A DNA stretch of 64,000 bases from Spirosoma taeanense (GTDB lineage: Bacteria > Bacteroidota > Bacteroidia > Cytophagales > Spirosomataceae). Every line of letters starts with the position of its first letter. The stretch's first letter is position 1. The notes beneath the pieces were generated by a model. It searched no databases and was not told the DNA's origin. It worked only from the letters and a program-made list of their open reading frames with translations. Below are positions 8,951 to 18,495 of the stretch, piece by piece. The stretch lies in NCBI RefSeq assembly GCF_013127955.1, contig NZ_CP053435.1:5208001-5272000 (forward strand). The letters are read 5' to 3'. Position numbers and translations under genes: made by a program.

Positions 8951-9844
8951 TTACCCTAGCACCGTAATCAGAACCGCTCCGGCAACCATAATACTGGCCC
9001 CGATCAGCTTACGGACAATGCCCCGTTCCTTAAAGAACTGATAACCGAACAAAACGCTTACCAGCGCCGACGTTTGAAACAATGCCAACGCATAACCAAC
9101 GGGCATCCCTGCCAGGGCAACATTGCTCGCTATCTGCGTAACTCCTACAGCCACAAACAGTCCTAAGTAGATGATTTTATGGGATAAAAGTAGCTTCGTT
9201 TGCGCCCGCCACTGGCTGCGCATCGTTAGCAGAATCCAGACTAACGTAAAGCCGAACCCAAACAGACACCAGTAAAAGAAAGCGATTGTTGGTGTTGACA
9301 GCACAATCGCTTTCTTCAGAAACGTCCCGTCAATGGCAGAAAACACCAGAGCCGCCAGCCGCAGTTTGACCTCTGGTCGTTGAAACACCGTCCAGGAGAA
9401 CGGTTTATGCTGTTGGGCATTACTCAGGACGACATAGCTACCTACTACTATCAAGATTACGCCTGTCAGGCCCCACCAGCCCGGCACCTCATTGAGCAAA
9501 AAAATGCCAAAAATGAGCCCTACCACTGATTTGTAGGCGTTGATTGGTCCGAGTACCGACAGGTCGCCAATCTGCAGCGCCTTAACCAGAAATACATTCC
9601 CGAACATGGCCAGCGCCCCGACGACCAGCATACTCTGCCAGAAGGCGACGGGTAGGCCCGTAAGCCGTAGCTGCGGCCAGAACGCCAGACACGCGACGGT
9701 CAGGAACCCATACGTTGCCGAAATAACGAACAACGGATCAGCGGCCCGCTGCGTCAGCTGCTTCTGGAATACATTTGAAAGCGGATTCGCCAGAATACGG
9801 ATGAGCACCGCGAAACTGGTAAAGGTAAGAATAGCTAACAGCAT
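8951..9844 (-). CDS. EamA/DMT-superfamily transporter
   Basis: A 297-residue polytopic protein with about ten hydrophobic helices arranged as two EamA-like halves (residues about 1-140 and 155-297). Typical elements include KALQIGDLSVLGPINAYKSV in half one and YALALFQTSALVSVLFGYQFFKERG in half two. These are small-metabolite permeases of the inner membrane; the substrate cannot be read from sequence. It begins a short leftward run and is divergent from the DUF177 gene. Confidence 0.85.
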   Translation of the reverse strand: MLLAILTFTSFAVLIRILANPLSNVFQKQLTQRAADPLFVISATYGFLTVACLAFWPQLRLTGLPVAFWQSMLVVGALAMFGNVFLVKALQIGDLSVLGPINAYKSVVGLIFGIFLLNEVPGWWGLTGVILIVVGSYVVLSNAQQHKPFSWTVFQRPEVKLRLAALVFSAIDGTFLKKAIVLSTPTIAFFYWCLFGFGFTLVWILLTMRSQWRAQTKLLLSHKIIYLGLFVAVGVTQIASNVALAGMPVGYALALFQTSALVSVLFGYQFFKERGIVRKLIGASIMVAGAVLITVLG

Positions 9845-9977
9845 GGGTATGGAGCAAATAACGACTGTCTTCTAAAATCAGCCCCGCTTTGTCTGGGCAA
9901 GGTGCCTGGGCAGGCAGGTTTTTACACCGACCTGTTGGCCCAACTTACAAACTTTATTCATTATTTCACCCACCACT

Positions 9978-10007
9978 TTCCTGATTGACAAACGTTTCGT
10001 ACCTTTG
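9978..10007 (+). promoter_or_regulatory. Bacteroidota-type promoter of the DUF177-rpmF-plsX cluster
   Basis: A -7 box TACCTTTG (10000-10007) matches TAnnTTTG. TTC at 9978-9980, 19 bases upstream, could serve as the -33 element. Transcription would begin near 10013, which excludes the upstream ATG at 9985 and supports the GTG start at 10036. Confidence 0.6.
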
Positions 10008-10035
10008 CGGTCTTATTTTGGAGAGAAAACAAGAG

Positions 10036-10578
10036 GTGAACGCATTACGGGCATACGACATCAACATTGCCGGGCTGGAAAACAAACGCTACGAATACGA
10101 CTTTACGTCGGACGACACGTTTTTTGCCGCGCTGGAGCAGGACTTGATTGGCAAGGGTAATGTGCAGACGCACCTGACTCTGGACAAGTCCGAAACGATG
10201 ATCCGGCTGGATTTTCACATCACCGGAACGGTAGAGCAGGTTTGCGACCGTAGCCTCGATGAATACGACGAAGTCGTTGATACGCGGCAGATGATGCTGC
10301 TTAAATTCGGCGATCATAACGAAGAACTGAGCGACGAGATCGAACTCATTGAACGGAACACCGCTACGATTAACGTAGCCCGCTACATCTTCGAGTTCAT
10401 CAGTTTATCTCTCCCCATGAAGCGGCTTCACCCCCGCTTTCGGGACGAAGATGATGCAGACGACGAGACAAACGGCAAACTGATTTATCGGTCGGACCCG
10501 GAAACGGAAGACTCTACCGAAGATCAGCCAGCTATTGATCCGCGCTGGGCAGCCCTGCGCAAACTGAGTGATAATTAA
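10036..10578 (+). CDS. DUF177 (YceD family) protein
   Basis: About 181 residues starting at GTG 10036 (VNALRAYDINIAGL), preceded by a purine-rich AAGAG. The frame could extend to 9985, but the promoter box lies inside that extension. YceD/DUF177 proteins are almost always encoded just before rpmF and in plants affect 23S rRNA levels, so a ribosome assembly role is likely. The C-terminus is strongly acidic (DEDDADDE). The protein lacks the usual cysteine pairs in the middle apart from a single VCDRSLDEYDE. It begins the conserved rpmF-plsX-fabH cluster. Confidence 0.85.
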   Translation: MNALRAYDINIAGLENKRYEYDFTSDDTFFAALEQDLIGKGNVQTHLTLDKSETMIRLDFHITGTVEQVCDRSLDEYDEVVDTRQMMLLKFGDHNEELSDEIELIERNTATINVARYIFEFISLSLPMKRLHPRFRDEDDADDETNGKLIYRSDPETEDSTEDQPAIDPRWAALRKLSDN

Positions 10579-10646
10579 ACAGCTATAGAGTCATTAACAG
10601 GCTCCGTAACGGCACAAACAGACAACATACAATCTAAGACTGAATC

Positions 10647-10841
10647 ATGGCACATCCCAAACGACGCCACTCCAGCACCCGGCGTGATAAGCGCAGAACT
10701 CACTATAAGGCTACGGCCGTAACCCTCTCGACCGACGCCCAGACCGGCGAAGTTCACGAGCGGCACCACGCCCACGTTTTCGAGGGCAACCTGTTTTACA
10801 AGGGGCAAATGATTATCGAGAATTACGCCAAAACGGCCTAA
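10647..10841 (+). CDS. rpmF: 50S ribosomal protein L32, cysteine-free form
   Basis: A 64-residue basic protein beginning [17 protein letters not shown], the invariant L32 N-terminus. The usual zinc ribbon (two CxxC pairs) is absent: there is no cysteine at all, and the region is replaced by a Thr/His/Glu-rich stretch ([15 protein letters not shown]) followed by the conserved FYKGQ. It is therefore probably a zinc-independent L32. Position between DUF177 and plsX is the classical arrangement. Confidence 0.93.
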   Translation: MAHPKRRHSSTRRDKRRTHYKATAVTLSTDAQTGEVHERHHAHVFEGNLFYKGQMIIENYAKTA

Positions 10842-10858
10842 TTGTCACCGAGTTAGCT

Positions 10859-10904
10859 AAAGTATTTCGCCGACGTCTTCCTGAAGATGAACGCGAAATA
10901 CTTT
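10859..10904 (+). terminator. Hairpin after rpmF
   Basis: Twelve-base arms AAAGTATTTCGC and GCGAAATACTTT enclose a further small stem, followed by a short T run. It may terminate or attenuate transcription between rpmF and plsX. Confidence 0.7.
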
Positions 10905-10987
10905 TTTATTGCGGGTGACCTCCCTATTTTTACGCGTATTTTTTTACAAGCCAGTATACCCTGGGAGGTATTGAACAAACGGAGTCA

Positions 10988-11929
10988 ATGAAAATTGCAG
11001 TGGACGCAATGGGTGGCGATTTCGCTCCCGAAGCGATTGTTGAAGGGGTTGCGATGGCCGCTGCTGAATTGCCGGAGAATGTAACTATCGTGCTAATTGG
11101 CAAGCAGTCTGTCGTGAAGGAATTGTTACGAAAGTACGATTCTCAGACAGTCGCTTCCATTGAGCTGGTCAACGCCGACGATGTTATCGAGATGAGCGAG
11201 CACCCCACAAAGGCGCTCTCGCAGAAACCCAATTCCAGCATCGGGATTGGGTTTAAACTTTTGAAGGACGGGCAGGTCAACGCTTTCTGCAGCGCTGGTA
11301 ATACGGGCGCTATGCACGTCGGAGCGCTGTTCAGCATCAAAGCAATCGAGGGTATTCTTCGGCCGTGCATTGCCGGTTTTGTGCCGCAGATTACGGGCGG
11401 TCATGCCGTCATGCTCGATATAGGTGCCAATGCCGATTGCAAACCCGAAATGCTGGCGCAGTTTGGCGAAATCGGGTCAATTTACGCGCAGTATACCTTT
11501 GGCATTGATCGGCCGCGCGTCGCCCTCATGAACATCGGTACCGAAGAACAAAAAGGATCTTTAGTCGCTCAGGCGGCTCACCAGCTTCTGAAAGACAGCC
11601 GGCGGATTCAGTTTATCGGCAACATTGAAGGCGGTGATTTCTTCGCTGGCAAAGCCGACGTTATTGTAACCGACGGTTTTACGGGTAATACGATGTTTAA
11701 ACTGGGGGAGTCGTTTTATACTATGGCCGCCAAGCGCAAAATCAGCGACGAATTCATCGATAAAACCAACTACGAATCCGTTGGTGGCAGCCCAATTCTG
11801 GGCGTCAACGGGAACGTAATCATTGCCCATGGCATTTCTTCGCCCCTGGCAATTAAAAATATGATTCGTCTGGCTATCCGACAGGTTGAGTCCGACGCTT
11901 ACACAAAAATTGCACAGAGCCTGGCCTAA
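10988..11929 (+). CDS. plsX: Phosphate acyltransferase PlsX
   Basis: A 313-residue peripheral membrane enzyme that converts acyl-ACP to acyl-phosphate for phospholipid synthesis. The N-terminus [20 protein letters not shown], the segment [12 protein letters not shown] and [17 protein letters not shown] are diagnostic. Length matches the family. It is followed after 56 bases by fabH, so acyl-ACP use and chain initiation are encoded side by side. Confidence 0.96.
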   Translation: MKIAVDAMGGDFAPEAIVEGVAMAAAELPENVTIVLIGKQSVVKELLRKYDSQTVASIELVNADDVIEMSEHPTKALSQKPNSSIGIGFKLLKDGQVNAFCSAGNTGAMHVGALFSIKAIEGILRPCIAGFVPQITGGHAVMLDIGANADCKPEMLAQFGEIGSIYAQYTFGIDRPRVALMNIGTEEQKGSLVAQAAHQLLKDSRRIQFIGNIEGGDFFAGKADVIVTDGFTGNTMFKLGESFYTMAAKRKISDEFIDKTNYESVGGSPILGVNGNVIIAHGISSPLAIKNMIRLAIRQVESDAYTKIAQSLA

Positions 11930-11985
11930 GACGGGCACCTGTGATCAAACTGATTGTGCCGAACAGGCATGTACACCACCGACTC

Positions 11986-12969
11986 ATGAGTAAAGCTGCC
12001 ATTACTGGAATTCACGGTTACGTACCCGACTACGTGTTGACCAACGCGGAGCTGGAACGTATGGTCGATACAAACGACGAATGGATTACAACCCGTACGG
12101 GCATTAAAGAACGGCACATCCTCAAAGGCGAAGGAATGGGTTCTTCGCATATGGGGGCAAAGGCGGTAGAAGGTTTACTGGCGAAAACGAACACGAAGCC
12201 CGAAGAAGTTGACTTACTCATCTGCGCGACTACTACGCCTGACTACGTATTTCCCTGTACGGCGAATCTGATCTGCGACATGGTTGGTATCCGGAACGTT
12301 GGTAGTTTTGATATACAGGCTGCCTGCTCGGGCTTTCTGTATGCGCTGACGGTTGGCACACAGTTTATTGAAGCCGGAAAATACCAGAAGGTGATCGTCG
12401 TTGGCGCAGATAAGATGTCGGCCATTGTAGATTATACGGATCGGACTACGTGCGTACTGTTTGGTGACGGAGCAGGAGCGGTTCTGCTCGAACCGAATAC
12501 CGAAGGGTATGGCGTGCTCGACTCCATAATTCGGTCAGACGGCGTTGGCCAGAACCATTTGTTTCAGAAAGCGGGCGGCAGTCGTTACCCACCCACCCAC
12601 GAAACCGTTGAGAAGCGCTGGCATTACGTTTATCAGGACGGCCCGTCTGTCTTTAAATTCGCGGTCAAGAACATGGCCGACGTATCGGCTGAAATCATGG
12701 AGCGCAACCAGCTCACGGGCAGCGATGTGGCGTGGCTGGTGCCGCATCAGGCAAATAAGCGTATTATTGACGCCACGGCGAACCGAATGGGGCTTGAGCC
12801 CGATAAGGTCATGATGAATATTCATAAGTATGGGAATACCACCGCGGCTACCATACCGCTTTGTTTATACGATTACGAATCCCAGCTGAAGAAAGGCGAC
12901 AATCTGGTGCTTGCCGCCTTTGGCGGAGGCTTTACGTGGGGGGCGGCCTATGTAAAGTGGGCGTATTGA
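11986..12969 (+). CDS. fabH: 3-oxoacyl-ACP synthase III
   Basis: About 327 residues from ATG 11986 ([20 protein letters not shown]). A GTG at 11941 would add 15 residues unlike the family. The thiolase-fold catalytic triad is visible: Cys in [13 protein letters not shown], His in [11 protein letters not shown] and Asn in [12 protein letters not shown]. FabH condenses acetyl- or branched acyl-CoA with malonyl-ACP to start fatty acid synthesis. It is part of the plsX-fabH-efp-accBC block. Confidence 0.95.
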   Translation: MSKAAITGIHGYVPDYVLTNAELERMVDTNDEWITTRTGIKERHILKGEGMGSSHMGAKAVEGLLAKTNTKPEEVDLLICATTTPDYVFPCTANLICDMVGIRNVGSFDIQAACSGFLYALTVGTQFIEAGKYQKVIVVGADKMSAIVDYTDRTTCVLFGDGAGAVLLEPNTEGYGVLDSIIRSDGVGQNHLFQKAGGSRYPPTHETVEKRWHYVYQDGPSVFKFAVKNMADVSAEIMERNQLTGSDVAWLVPHQANKRIIDATANRMGLEPDKVMMNIHKYGNTTAATIPLCLYDYESQLKKGDNLVLAAFGGGFTWGAAYVKWAY

Positions 12970-13067
12970 TCTAACCCAGACGCTGGTTTTCGGCAACAGG
13001 CTCTTCTTAATCCGAAACCTGGCACTGGGTACAGAAAGTTAGTTAATTCATGTAAACTCTGTTAAAT

Positions 13068-13081
13068 CCTGTACGTACAGG
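13068..13081. promoter_or_regulatory. Perfect 14-base palindrome upstream of efp
   Basis: CCTGTACGTACAGG is a perfect palindrome ending 9 bases before the efp start codon. It could be an operator or a small hairpin over the translation start. No factor can be named. Confidence 0.3.
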
Positions 13082-13090
13082 TTCAGACCA

Positions 13091-13654
13091 ATGGCAACGA
13101 CCGCAGACATCCGGAACGGATTAGTCATCAACTACAACAACGATCTTTTTCAGATTACCGAGTTTCAGCACGTTAAACCAGGTAAAGGCGCGGCTTTCGT
13201 GCGGACCAAGTTGAAAAGTCTGACCACAGGCCGGGTAATTGACAATACTTTCAACTCAGGCGTAACGATTTACCCTGTACGGGTAGAACGCCGGAAATTC
13301 CAATACCTTTACAAGGACGAAGCGGGCTATAACTTCATGGACCAGGAATCGTTCGATCAGATCAACCTCGACGAAAAACTCGTTGAAGGCGCCGATCTGA
13401 TGAAAGAAGGCCAGGAAGTTGAAATCGTTATCAATGCCGACACAGAAACGCCACTTTCCTGCGAATTGCCGCCGTTTGTTGAACTGGAGGTGACCTACGC
13501 CGAGCCGGGTATCAAAGGCGACACCGCCAACAGCCCTAAAAAGCGGGTAGAAGTTGAATCTGGTGCAAAAATCATGGTACCACTCTTTATCGAGTCGGGC
13601 CAGAAGATTCGGGTTGATACCCGCACCCGTGATTACGTTGAACGGGTTAAGTAA
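13091..13654 (+). CDS. efp: Translation elongation factor P
   Basis: A 187-residue three-domain factor that relieves ribosome stalling at proline runs. The KOW-like N-domain has the tip loop HVKPGKGAAFVRTKLK, whose lysine is the site modified in many bacteria. The OB domains contain MKEGQEVEIV and the C-terminal VPLFIESGQKIRVDTRT. No modification enzyme gene is seen nearby. It lies 121 bases after fabH and 85 before accB. Confidence 0.96.
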   Translation: MATTADIRNGLVINYNNDLFQITEFQHVKPGKGAAFVRTKLKSLTTGRVIDNTFNSGVTIYPVRVERRKFQYLYKDEAGYNFMDQESFDQINLDEKLVEGADLMKEGQEVEIVINADTETPLSCELPPFVELEVTYAEPGIKGDTANSPKKRVEVESGAKIMVPLFIESGQKIRVDTRTRDYVERVK

Positions 13655-13739
13655 ACCGGTGGTGTTAGTGAATGGGTAAGTAAACCTGTTTGCAGACTTC
13701 TTTAGTTACCTATTAACCGACAGCCTTACCAGCTGATTT

Positions 13740-14225
13740 ATGAACACGAAAGATATACAGCAACTCATCGACTTCATCTCGCAATCGGGCCTGGATGAGG
13801 TAAACATCGAAACGACTGACTTAAAAATCAGCGTTAAACGCTATGGATCGGGTTCTCCGGTGGCGGCCGTTTCGGCCGCTCCGACTCCGGCAACTCCGGC
13901 TCCTCAGCCACAGGCCCAGGCTCCTCAGGCGGCAGCCTCGGCGGCTCAGCCAGCACCAACTGCGCCCAAAGCCGAAACGTCAAACTACATTACAATCAAG
14001 TCGCCGATGATCGGTACGTTTTACCGCTCGTCGAGCCCCGACACGCCTTCGTTCGTTGAAATTGGCGACAGTGTAAGCACCGGTAAGGTTGTCTGCATCA
14101 TCGAAGCCATGAAGCTGTTCAACGAAATCGAGTCGGAGGTTTCGGGCCGCATCGTGAAGGTGCTGGTAGAAAACGCCACGCCCGTCGAGTACGATCAGCC
14201 GTTGTTTTTGGTAGAACCCATTTAA
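13740..14225 (+). CDS. accB: Biotin carboxyl carrier protein of acetyl-CoA carboxylase
   Basis: A 161-residue BCCP. An N-terminal dimer segment (about 1-38) is joined by an Ala/Pro-rich flexible linker (about 40-80) to a biotinyl domain (about 86-160), with the biotinylated lysine in [13 protein letters not shown]. It carries CO2 between biotin carboxylase AccC, encoded next, and the carboxyltransferase. The window also carries biotin synthesis genes at 44-47 kb. Confidence 0.95.
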   Translation: MNTKDIQQLIDFISQSGLDEVNIETTDLKISVKRYGSGSPVAAVSAAPTPATPAPQPQAQAPQAAASAAQPAPTAPKAETSNYITIKSPMIGTFYRSSSPDTPSFVEIGDSVSTGKVVCIIEAMKLFNEIESEVSGRIVKVLVENATPVEYDQPLFLVEPI

Positions 14226-14228
14226 TTT

Positions 14229-14303
14229 AAAGAGTGAACGAGTGGAGGAGTGAAAGAGCGAAACAGCATTCGTCCCTTTCATTCTTCCACTCGTTCACTC
14301 TTT
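14229..14303. repeat. Long GA-rich hairpin in the accB-accC spacer
   Basis: Eighteen-base arms (14229-14246 and 14286-14303) are perfectly complementary, and the stem continues with few mismatches to a loop near 14258-14275. Its arms share the motifs GTGAAAGAGCGA and GTGAACGAG with the 2534-2630 element. It could modulate accB:accC expression or be a REP-like repeat. Confidence 0.7.
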
Positions 14304-14315
14304 TCTCTTTAGATT

Positions 14316-15659
14316 ATGTTTAAGAAAATCTTAATCGCTAACCGGGGAGAGATCGCGCTGCGAATTATCCGGACGTGCCGTGAAATGGGGATCAAAACGG
14401 TAGCCGTTTACTCGACGGCCGACCGTGATAGCCTGCATGTGCGCTTTGCCGACGAGGCCGTTTGCATTGGCCCTCCGGTTAGTAAACAATCGTATCTGAG
14501 TATTCCCAGCATCATCTCGGCCGCCGAAGTGACCGGAGCCGACGCCATTCACCCCGGCTACGGGTTTTTGTCCGAAAACGCTGAATTTTCTCAGATTTGC
14601 GCTGATTACGGGATTAAGTTTATTGGTGCTACGGCCGAGCAGATCAACGGCATGGGCGATAAGGCTACGGCCAAGGCAACCATGCGGGCGGCTGGCGTGC
14701 CGGTCATTCCGGGTTCCGACGGTTTGCTCGAATCAATTGAGCAGGGCAAGAGGTTGTCCGCCGAGATGGGCTATCCTGTCATTGTGAAGGCCACAGCCGG
14801 GGGCGGTGGTCGCGGTATGCGGATTATTCGTTCGGAAGATGAGTTCGAGAAAGCCTGGAACGACGCTCGCACCGAGGCCGGTGCCGCCTTTGGCAATGAT
14901 GGTCTGTATCTGGAAAAATTCGTGGAAGAGCCGCGCCACATCGAGATCCAGATTGTAGGCGATCAGTACGGTAAAGTCTGCCACTTATCCGAACGCGACT
15001 GTTCCATTCAGCGCCGGCACCAGAAACTGGTCGAAGAAACGCCGTCGCCAATCATCTCTCCTGAAATCCGGGAACAGATGGGCGAAGCGGCCATCAAAGG
15101 GGCGCAGGCCATTGGCTATGAAGGCGCGGGAACAATTGAGTTTCTGGTCGACAAACACGGGAAGTTCTATTTCATGGAGATGAACACCCGGATTCAGGTA
15201 GAGCACCCCATCACGGAAGAAGTTACAGACTTTGACCTGATTAAAGAGCAGATTAAAGTAGCGGCCGGAGCCGAGATTTCGGGCCGGAACTATACGCCCA
15301 AGCTCTACGCTATGGAGTGCCGCATCAACGCTGAAGACCCCGCTAACGGCTTCCGGCCATCGCCGGGCAAGATTACGGTCCTGCACATGCCGGGTGGGCA
15401 CGGTGTTCGGGTGGATAGTCACGTCTACGCTGGGTACACCATTCCGCCTAATTACGACTCGATGATTGCCAAACTGATTGTGTCGGGGCAGTCGCGGGAA
15501 GAAGTGATTACGCGAATGAAACGGGCGCTTCAGGAATTTGTCATTGAAGGAATCAAAACAACCATCCCGTTCCATATTAAGCTCATGGACGATCCGGGGT
15601 TCAAGTCGGGCCAGTTTACAACGGCCTTCCTGGATAGTTTTGATTTCTCAACGCTTTAA
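14316..15659 (+). CDS. accC: Biotin carboxylase subunit of acetyl-CoA carboxylase
   Basis: A 447-residue ATP-grasp enzyme that carboxylates biotin on AccB. Features include the N-terminal [18 protein letters not shown], the glycine-rich ATP loop [14 protein letters not shown], the metal-binding [21 protein letters not shown] and the C-terminal domain with [11 protein letters not shown]. Full length, ending in a strong terminator, which marks the end of the fatty-acid cluster. Confidence 0.97.
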   Translation: MFKKILIANRGEIALRIIRTCREMGIKTVAVYSTADRDSLHVRFADEAVCIGPPVSKQSYLSIPSIISAAEVTGADAIHPGYGFLSENAEFSQICADYGIKFIGATAEQINGMGDKATAKATMRAAGVPVIPGSDGLLESIEQGKRLSAEMGYPVIVKATAGGGGRGMRIIRSEDEFEKAWNDARTEAGAAFGNDGLYLEKFVEEPRHIEIQIVGDQYGKVCHLSERDCSIQRRHQKLVEETPSPIISPEIREQMGEAAIKGAQAIGYEGAGTIEFLVDKHGKFYFMEMNTRIQVEHPITEEVTDFDLIKEQIKVAAGAEISGRNYTPKLYAMECRINAEDPANGFRPSPGKITVLHMPGGHGVRVDSHVYAGYTIPPNYDSMIAKLIVSGQSREEVITRMKRALQEFVIEGIKTTIPFHIKLMDDPGFKSGQFTTAFLDSFDFSTL

Positions 15660-15692
15660 AACAAAGCCGGGCTATTAGCCCGGCTTTGTTTT
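15658..15692 (+). terminator. Intrinsic terminator after accC
   Basis: A 16-base stem (core ACAAAGCCGGGCT against AGCCCGGCTTTGT) with a 3-base loop and terminal T residues, starting at the accC stop codon. Confidence 0.9.
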
Positions 15693-15736
15693 AAAGAAGA
15701 ACCGGGACCTTGTGCGCGGTCAGTCTGGTATAAAAA

Positions 15737-15768
15737 GCAGGCGTTTTGCTTTTTGATAAAACGCCTGC
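15737..15768 (+). terminator. Second hairpin just ahead of the symporter gene
   Basis: Arms GCAGGCGTTTT and AAAACGCCTGC (11 bases, perfect) enclose a 10-base loop. The hairpin ends 20 bases before the ATG at 15789, so it may be a second terminator or a translation-modulating leader hairpin. Confidence 0.6.
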
Positions 15769-15788
15769 TCTTTCGCCCTGCCTTTCAC

Positions 15789-17426
15789 ATGAACCACCTT
15801 GCCCTGGCCGACTACGTCGTCTTCTTTATCTACTTTATTGTTGTTGTGGGTTATGGCTACTGGATTTACCAGCGTCGACGCTCTACTGAAACTAATACAA
15901 CGGATTTTTTCCTGGCCGAAGGTTCATTGACCTGGTGGGCTATTGGAGCTTCAATGATTGCTTCCAATATTTCGGCCGAGCATTTTATCGGCATGGCCGG
16001 TTCCGGCTTTGCCATGGGTCTTGCCATTTCATCCTACGAATGGATAGCGGCCGCAACCCTGATTGTGGTCGCTATCTTTTTTATTCCCATCTACCTTCGC
16101 AACCACATCTACACCATGCCGCAGTTTCTGGCGCAACGGTACAGCCCTACCGTCAGCACCATTCTGGCGGTGTTCTGGCTGGTGGTTTATGTGCTCGTCA
16201 ACCTCACGTCTATTCTGTATCTGGGGGCCATCGCCATTGAGTCGCTGGCGGGTTTATCCTTTACGACCTGCACAATTGGCTTAGCAGTATTCTCAATCTT
16301 CATTACGCTTGGCGGCATGAAAGTGATTGGCTACACAGATGTTATCCAGGTGACGGTGCTGGTGATCGGGGGCCTGGTCGTAACGTATCTGGCCCTCCAA
16401 CTTGTAGCCGACCAAACGGGGGCGTCGGGGATATGGGATGGGCTGGTTGCTTTACGAAAACAGGCCGACAGCCATTTTCATCTCTACTTCCGTGAGGGGC
16501 ATCCGCATTACGACGCCTTACCGGGAATGTCGCTGGTACTGGGCGGCATGTGGCTCAATAACCTTTACTACTGGGGCTGTAACCAATACATTGTGCAGCG
16601 AACGTTAGGGGCAGATTTGAAGACGGCCCGCGCCGGAATTTTGTTTGCAGCCTTCTTAAAGCTGGTAATCCCGCTGATTGTGGTCATTCCCGGCATTGCT
16701 GCGTATGTACTTTACCAGGAAGGTACGTTCCGGGCAGCCATGACCGACGCTTCGGGCGTGGTCAAACCCGATCATGCGTACCCGGTGCTGATGAATCTTT
16801 TGCCCATTGGCATGAAGGGCCTGGCCTTTGCCGCTCTGACAGCCGCTGTTGTGGCATCGCTGGCGGGCAAATGCAACTCGATCGCAACGATTTTTACGCT
16901 GGACATCTACAAGAAGTTTTTTGATAAGGACGCGTCGGAGCGAAAGCTCGTTAACGTAGGGCGCTGGGCCGTGCTGGTCTCATTCGCCATAGCGATTGTT
17001 CTGGCTCCCATGCTGCGCTCATTCGACCAGGTCTATCAGTATATTCAGGAATATACCAATTTCATTACGCCGGGCGTCTTCGCAATTTTCCTGCTGGGTT
17101 TCTTCTGGAAACGGGCCACTAACCGGGCTGCCCTGACGGTAGCGATCCTGACGATCCCGTTTTCTACGTTGCTTAAGTTCTGGCCCGAGATGATGAGCGT
17201 TATAGACATTGAGGCCGATCCAATTCCTTTTCTACACCGGACAACCTGGGTATTTTGTCTGGACGTGGCCCTAATGGTTATTATAACCCTGACCGACCCG
17301 GCCGGGGTGCCGCTTAACAAAGGACTGATCGTTGAACGGCGCATGTTCCGCGTATCACCCTCCTTTGTCGTGGGAGCGGTAGCCATTTTTGGGGTATTAG
17401 CCGTTCTGTATTCGGTATTCTGGTAA
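15789..17426 (+). CDS. Sodium:solute symporter (SGLT-like)
   Basis: About 545 residues from ATG 15789; a TTG upstream lies inside a hairpin and is unlikely. Roughly 14 transmembrane helices, with the SSS hallmarks FFLAEGSLTWWAIGASMIASNISAEHFIG near the N-terminus and GLAFAALTAAVVASLAGKCNSIATIFTLDIY in the middle. It probably imports a sugar or polyol with Na+. The next gene is myo-inositol oxygenase, so inositol is a plausible substrate. It is a close paralogue of the symporter at 49783-51447. Confidence 0.9.
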   Translation: MNHLALADYVVFFIYFIVVVGYGYWIYQRRRSTETNTTDFFLAEGSLTWWAIGASMIASNISAEHFIGMAGSGFAMGLAISSYEWIAAATLIVVAIFFIPIYLRNHIYTMPQFLAQRYSPTVSTILAVFWLVVYVLVNLTSILYLGAIAIESLAGLSFTTCTIGLAVFSIFITLGGMKVIGYTDVIQVTVLVIGGLVVTYLALQLVADQTGASGIWDGLVALRKQADSHFHLYFREGHPHYDALPGMSLVLGGMWLNNLYYWGCNQYIVQRTLGADLKTARAGILFAAFLKLVIPLIVVIPGIAAYVLYQEGTFRAAMTDASGVVKPDHAYPVLMNLLPIGMKGLAFAALTAAVVASLAGKCNSIATIFTLDIYKKFFDKDASERKLVNVGRWAVLVSFAIAIVLAPMLRSFDQVYQYIQEYTNFITPGVFAIFLLGFFWKRATNRAALTVAILTIPFSTLLKFWPEMMSVIDIEADPIPFLHRTTWVFCLDVALMVIITLTDPAGVPLNKGLIVERRMFRVSPSFVVGAVAIFGVLAVLYSVFW

Positions 17427-17521
17427 TCTGATGTCTGAACTTTACGCGAACAAAAGGCATTTTAATCCGTTGGTTATTAAATTTTTAGCTAGGTTTACTT
17501 TCCGAAACTGAATTACTTATC

Positions 17522-18388
17522 ATGACTGCTTTCAATAATTCTGAACTCAGCCCTCTCAGCAGCCTGGAACAATGGGAAGATGATCTGCTGATCCGATACC
17601 CTGAACCTGAACATAAGGCAAAAGAAGCGTATCGTAACTACGATAGCCCCGAACGCGACACCGTGCGGGAATTCTACCGGCTCAATCATACCTACCAGAC
17701 CTACGACTTTGTTCGGGCCAAAGAGCGTGAGTTTTTGTCGTTCGACAAGAAAGAGCTGCCGGTATGGGGCGCAATGGAATTTTTGAATACACTCGTAGAC
17801 GATTCAGACCCGGATACCGACCTCGATCAGCTTCAGCATCTGCTGCAGACCGCCGAAGCCATCCGCGCCGACGGCCATCCGGACTGGTTTGTGCTGACCG
17901 GCTTTCTGCACGACATGGGTAAAGTGCTGTGTTTGTTCGGCGAGCCGCAGTGGGCCGTTGTTGGCGATACGTTCCCGGTGGGGTGCAAGCATTCGGATAA
18001 GATTGTTTATCCGGAGTTTTTCGTCAACAACCCCGACAGCCACGACGAGCGGTACAACACTAAATACGGCGTTTACGACCCGAACTGTGGGCTGCGTAAT
18101 GTCCATATGTCGTGGGGCCATGATGAGTACCTCTACAACATTACGAAAGACTACCTGCCCGAGCCGGCACTGTACATGATTCGGTACCACTCCTTCTACG
18201 CGCAGCACCGCGAGGAAGCCTACGACCACCTGATGGACGACCACGACCGGGCGATGTTCAACTGGGTACGGAAGTTTAACCCATATGATCTGTACTCGAA
18301 AAGCCCAAAGCCGCCCGTAGTGAGCGAGCTTAAGCCGTATTACGAAGACCTGATTGCAAAGTACCTACCAGCAACAATCAGGCTCTAA
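17522..18388 (+). CDS. Myo-inositol oxygenase
   Basis: A 288-residue HD-fold di-iron enzyme that cleaves myo-inositol to D-glucuronate. The iron ligands of the eukaryotic enzyme can be matched: His106 in [10 protein letters not shown], His130-Asp131 in GFLHDMGKV, His in [10 protein letters not shown], His in [11 protein letters not shown] and Asp in NPYDLYSK. Length equals the animal and plant enzymes. Flanked by two sodium:solute symporters on the same strand, which suggests uptake coupled to catabolism. Downstream uronate enzymes are not in this window. Confidence 0.93.
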   Translation: MTAFNNSELSPLSSLEQWEDDLLIRYPEPEHKAKEAYRNYDSPERDTVREFYRLNHTYQTYDFVRAKEREFLSFDKKELPVWGAMEFLNTLVDDSDPDTDLDQLQHLLQTAEAIRADGHPDWFVLTGFLHDMGKVLCLFGEPQWAVVGDTFPVGCKHSDKIVYPEFFVNNPDSHDERYNTKYGVYDPNCGLRNVHMSWGHDEYLYNITKDYLPEPALYMIRYHSFYAQHREEAYDHLMDDHDRAMFNWVRKFNPYDLYSKSPKPPVVSELKPYYEDLIAKYLPATIRL

Positions 18389-18412
18389 ACTGCCCATAAA
18401 CCGTCTTATATG

Positions 18413-18450
18413 TTCCGTCTACAACCGAATTAATTCGGTTGTAGACGGAA
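18413..18450 (+). terminator. Perfect 38-base palindrome terminator
   Basis: Nineteen-base perfectly complementary arms (TTCCGTCTACAACCGAATT and its complement), followed by TTTTCTTTAT. It lies 25 bases after the inositol oxygenase stop. Confidence 0.88.
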
Positions 18451-18495
18451 TTTTCTTTATCTGTCTGTGTAGTTTTGACGCAAGCGTTTTTACGT

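Noticed and set aside
9985..10035. N-terminal extension of the DUF177 gene from ATG 9985
   Set aside because: A good -7 promoter box lies inside it and the family N-terminus begins at GTG 10036.
14985..15575. A 196-codon minus-strand frame inside accC
   Set aside because: Antisense to a highly conserved biotin carboxylase; codon pattern explained by the GC bias of the real gene.
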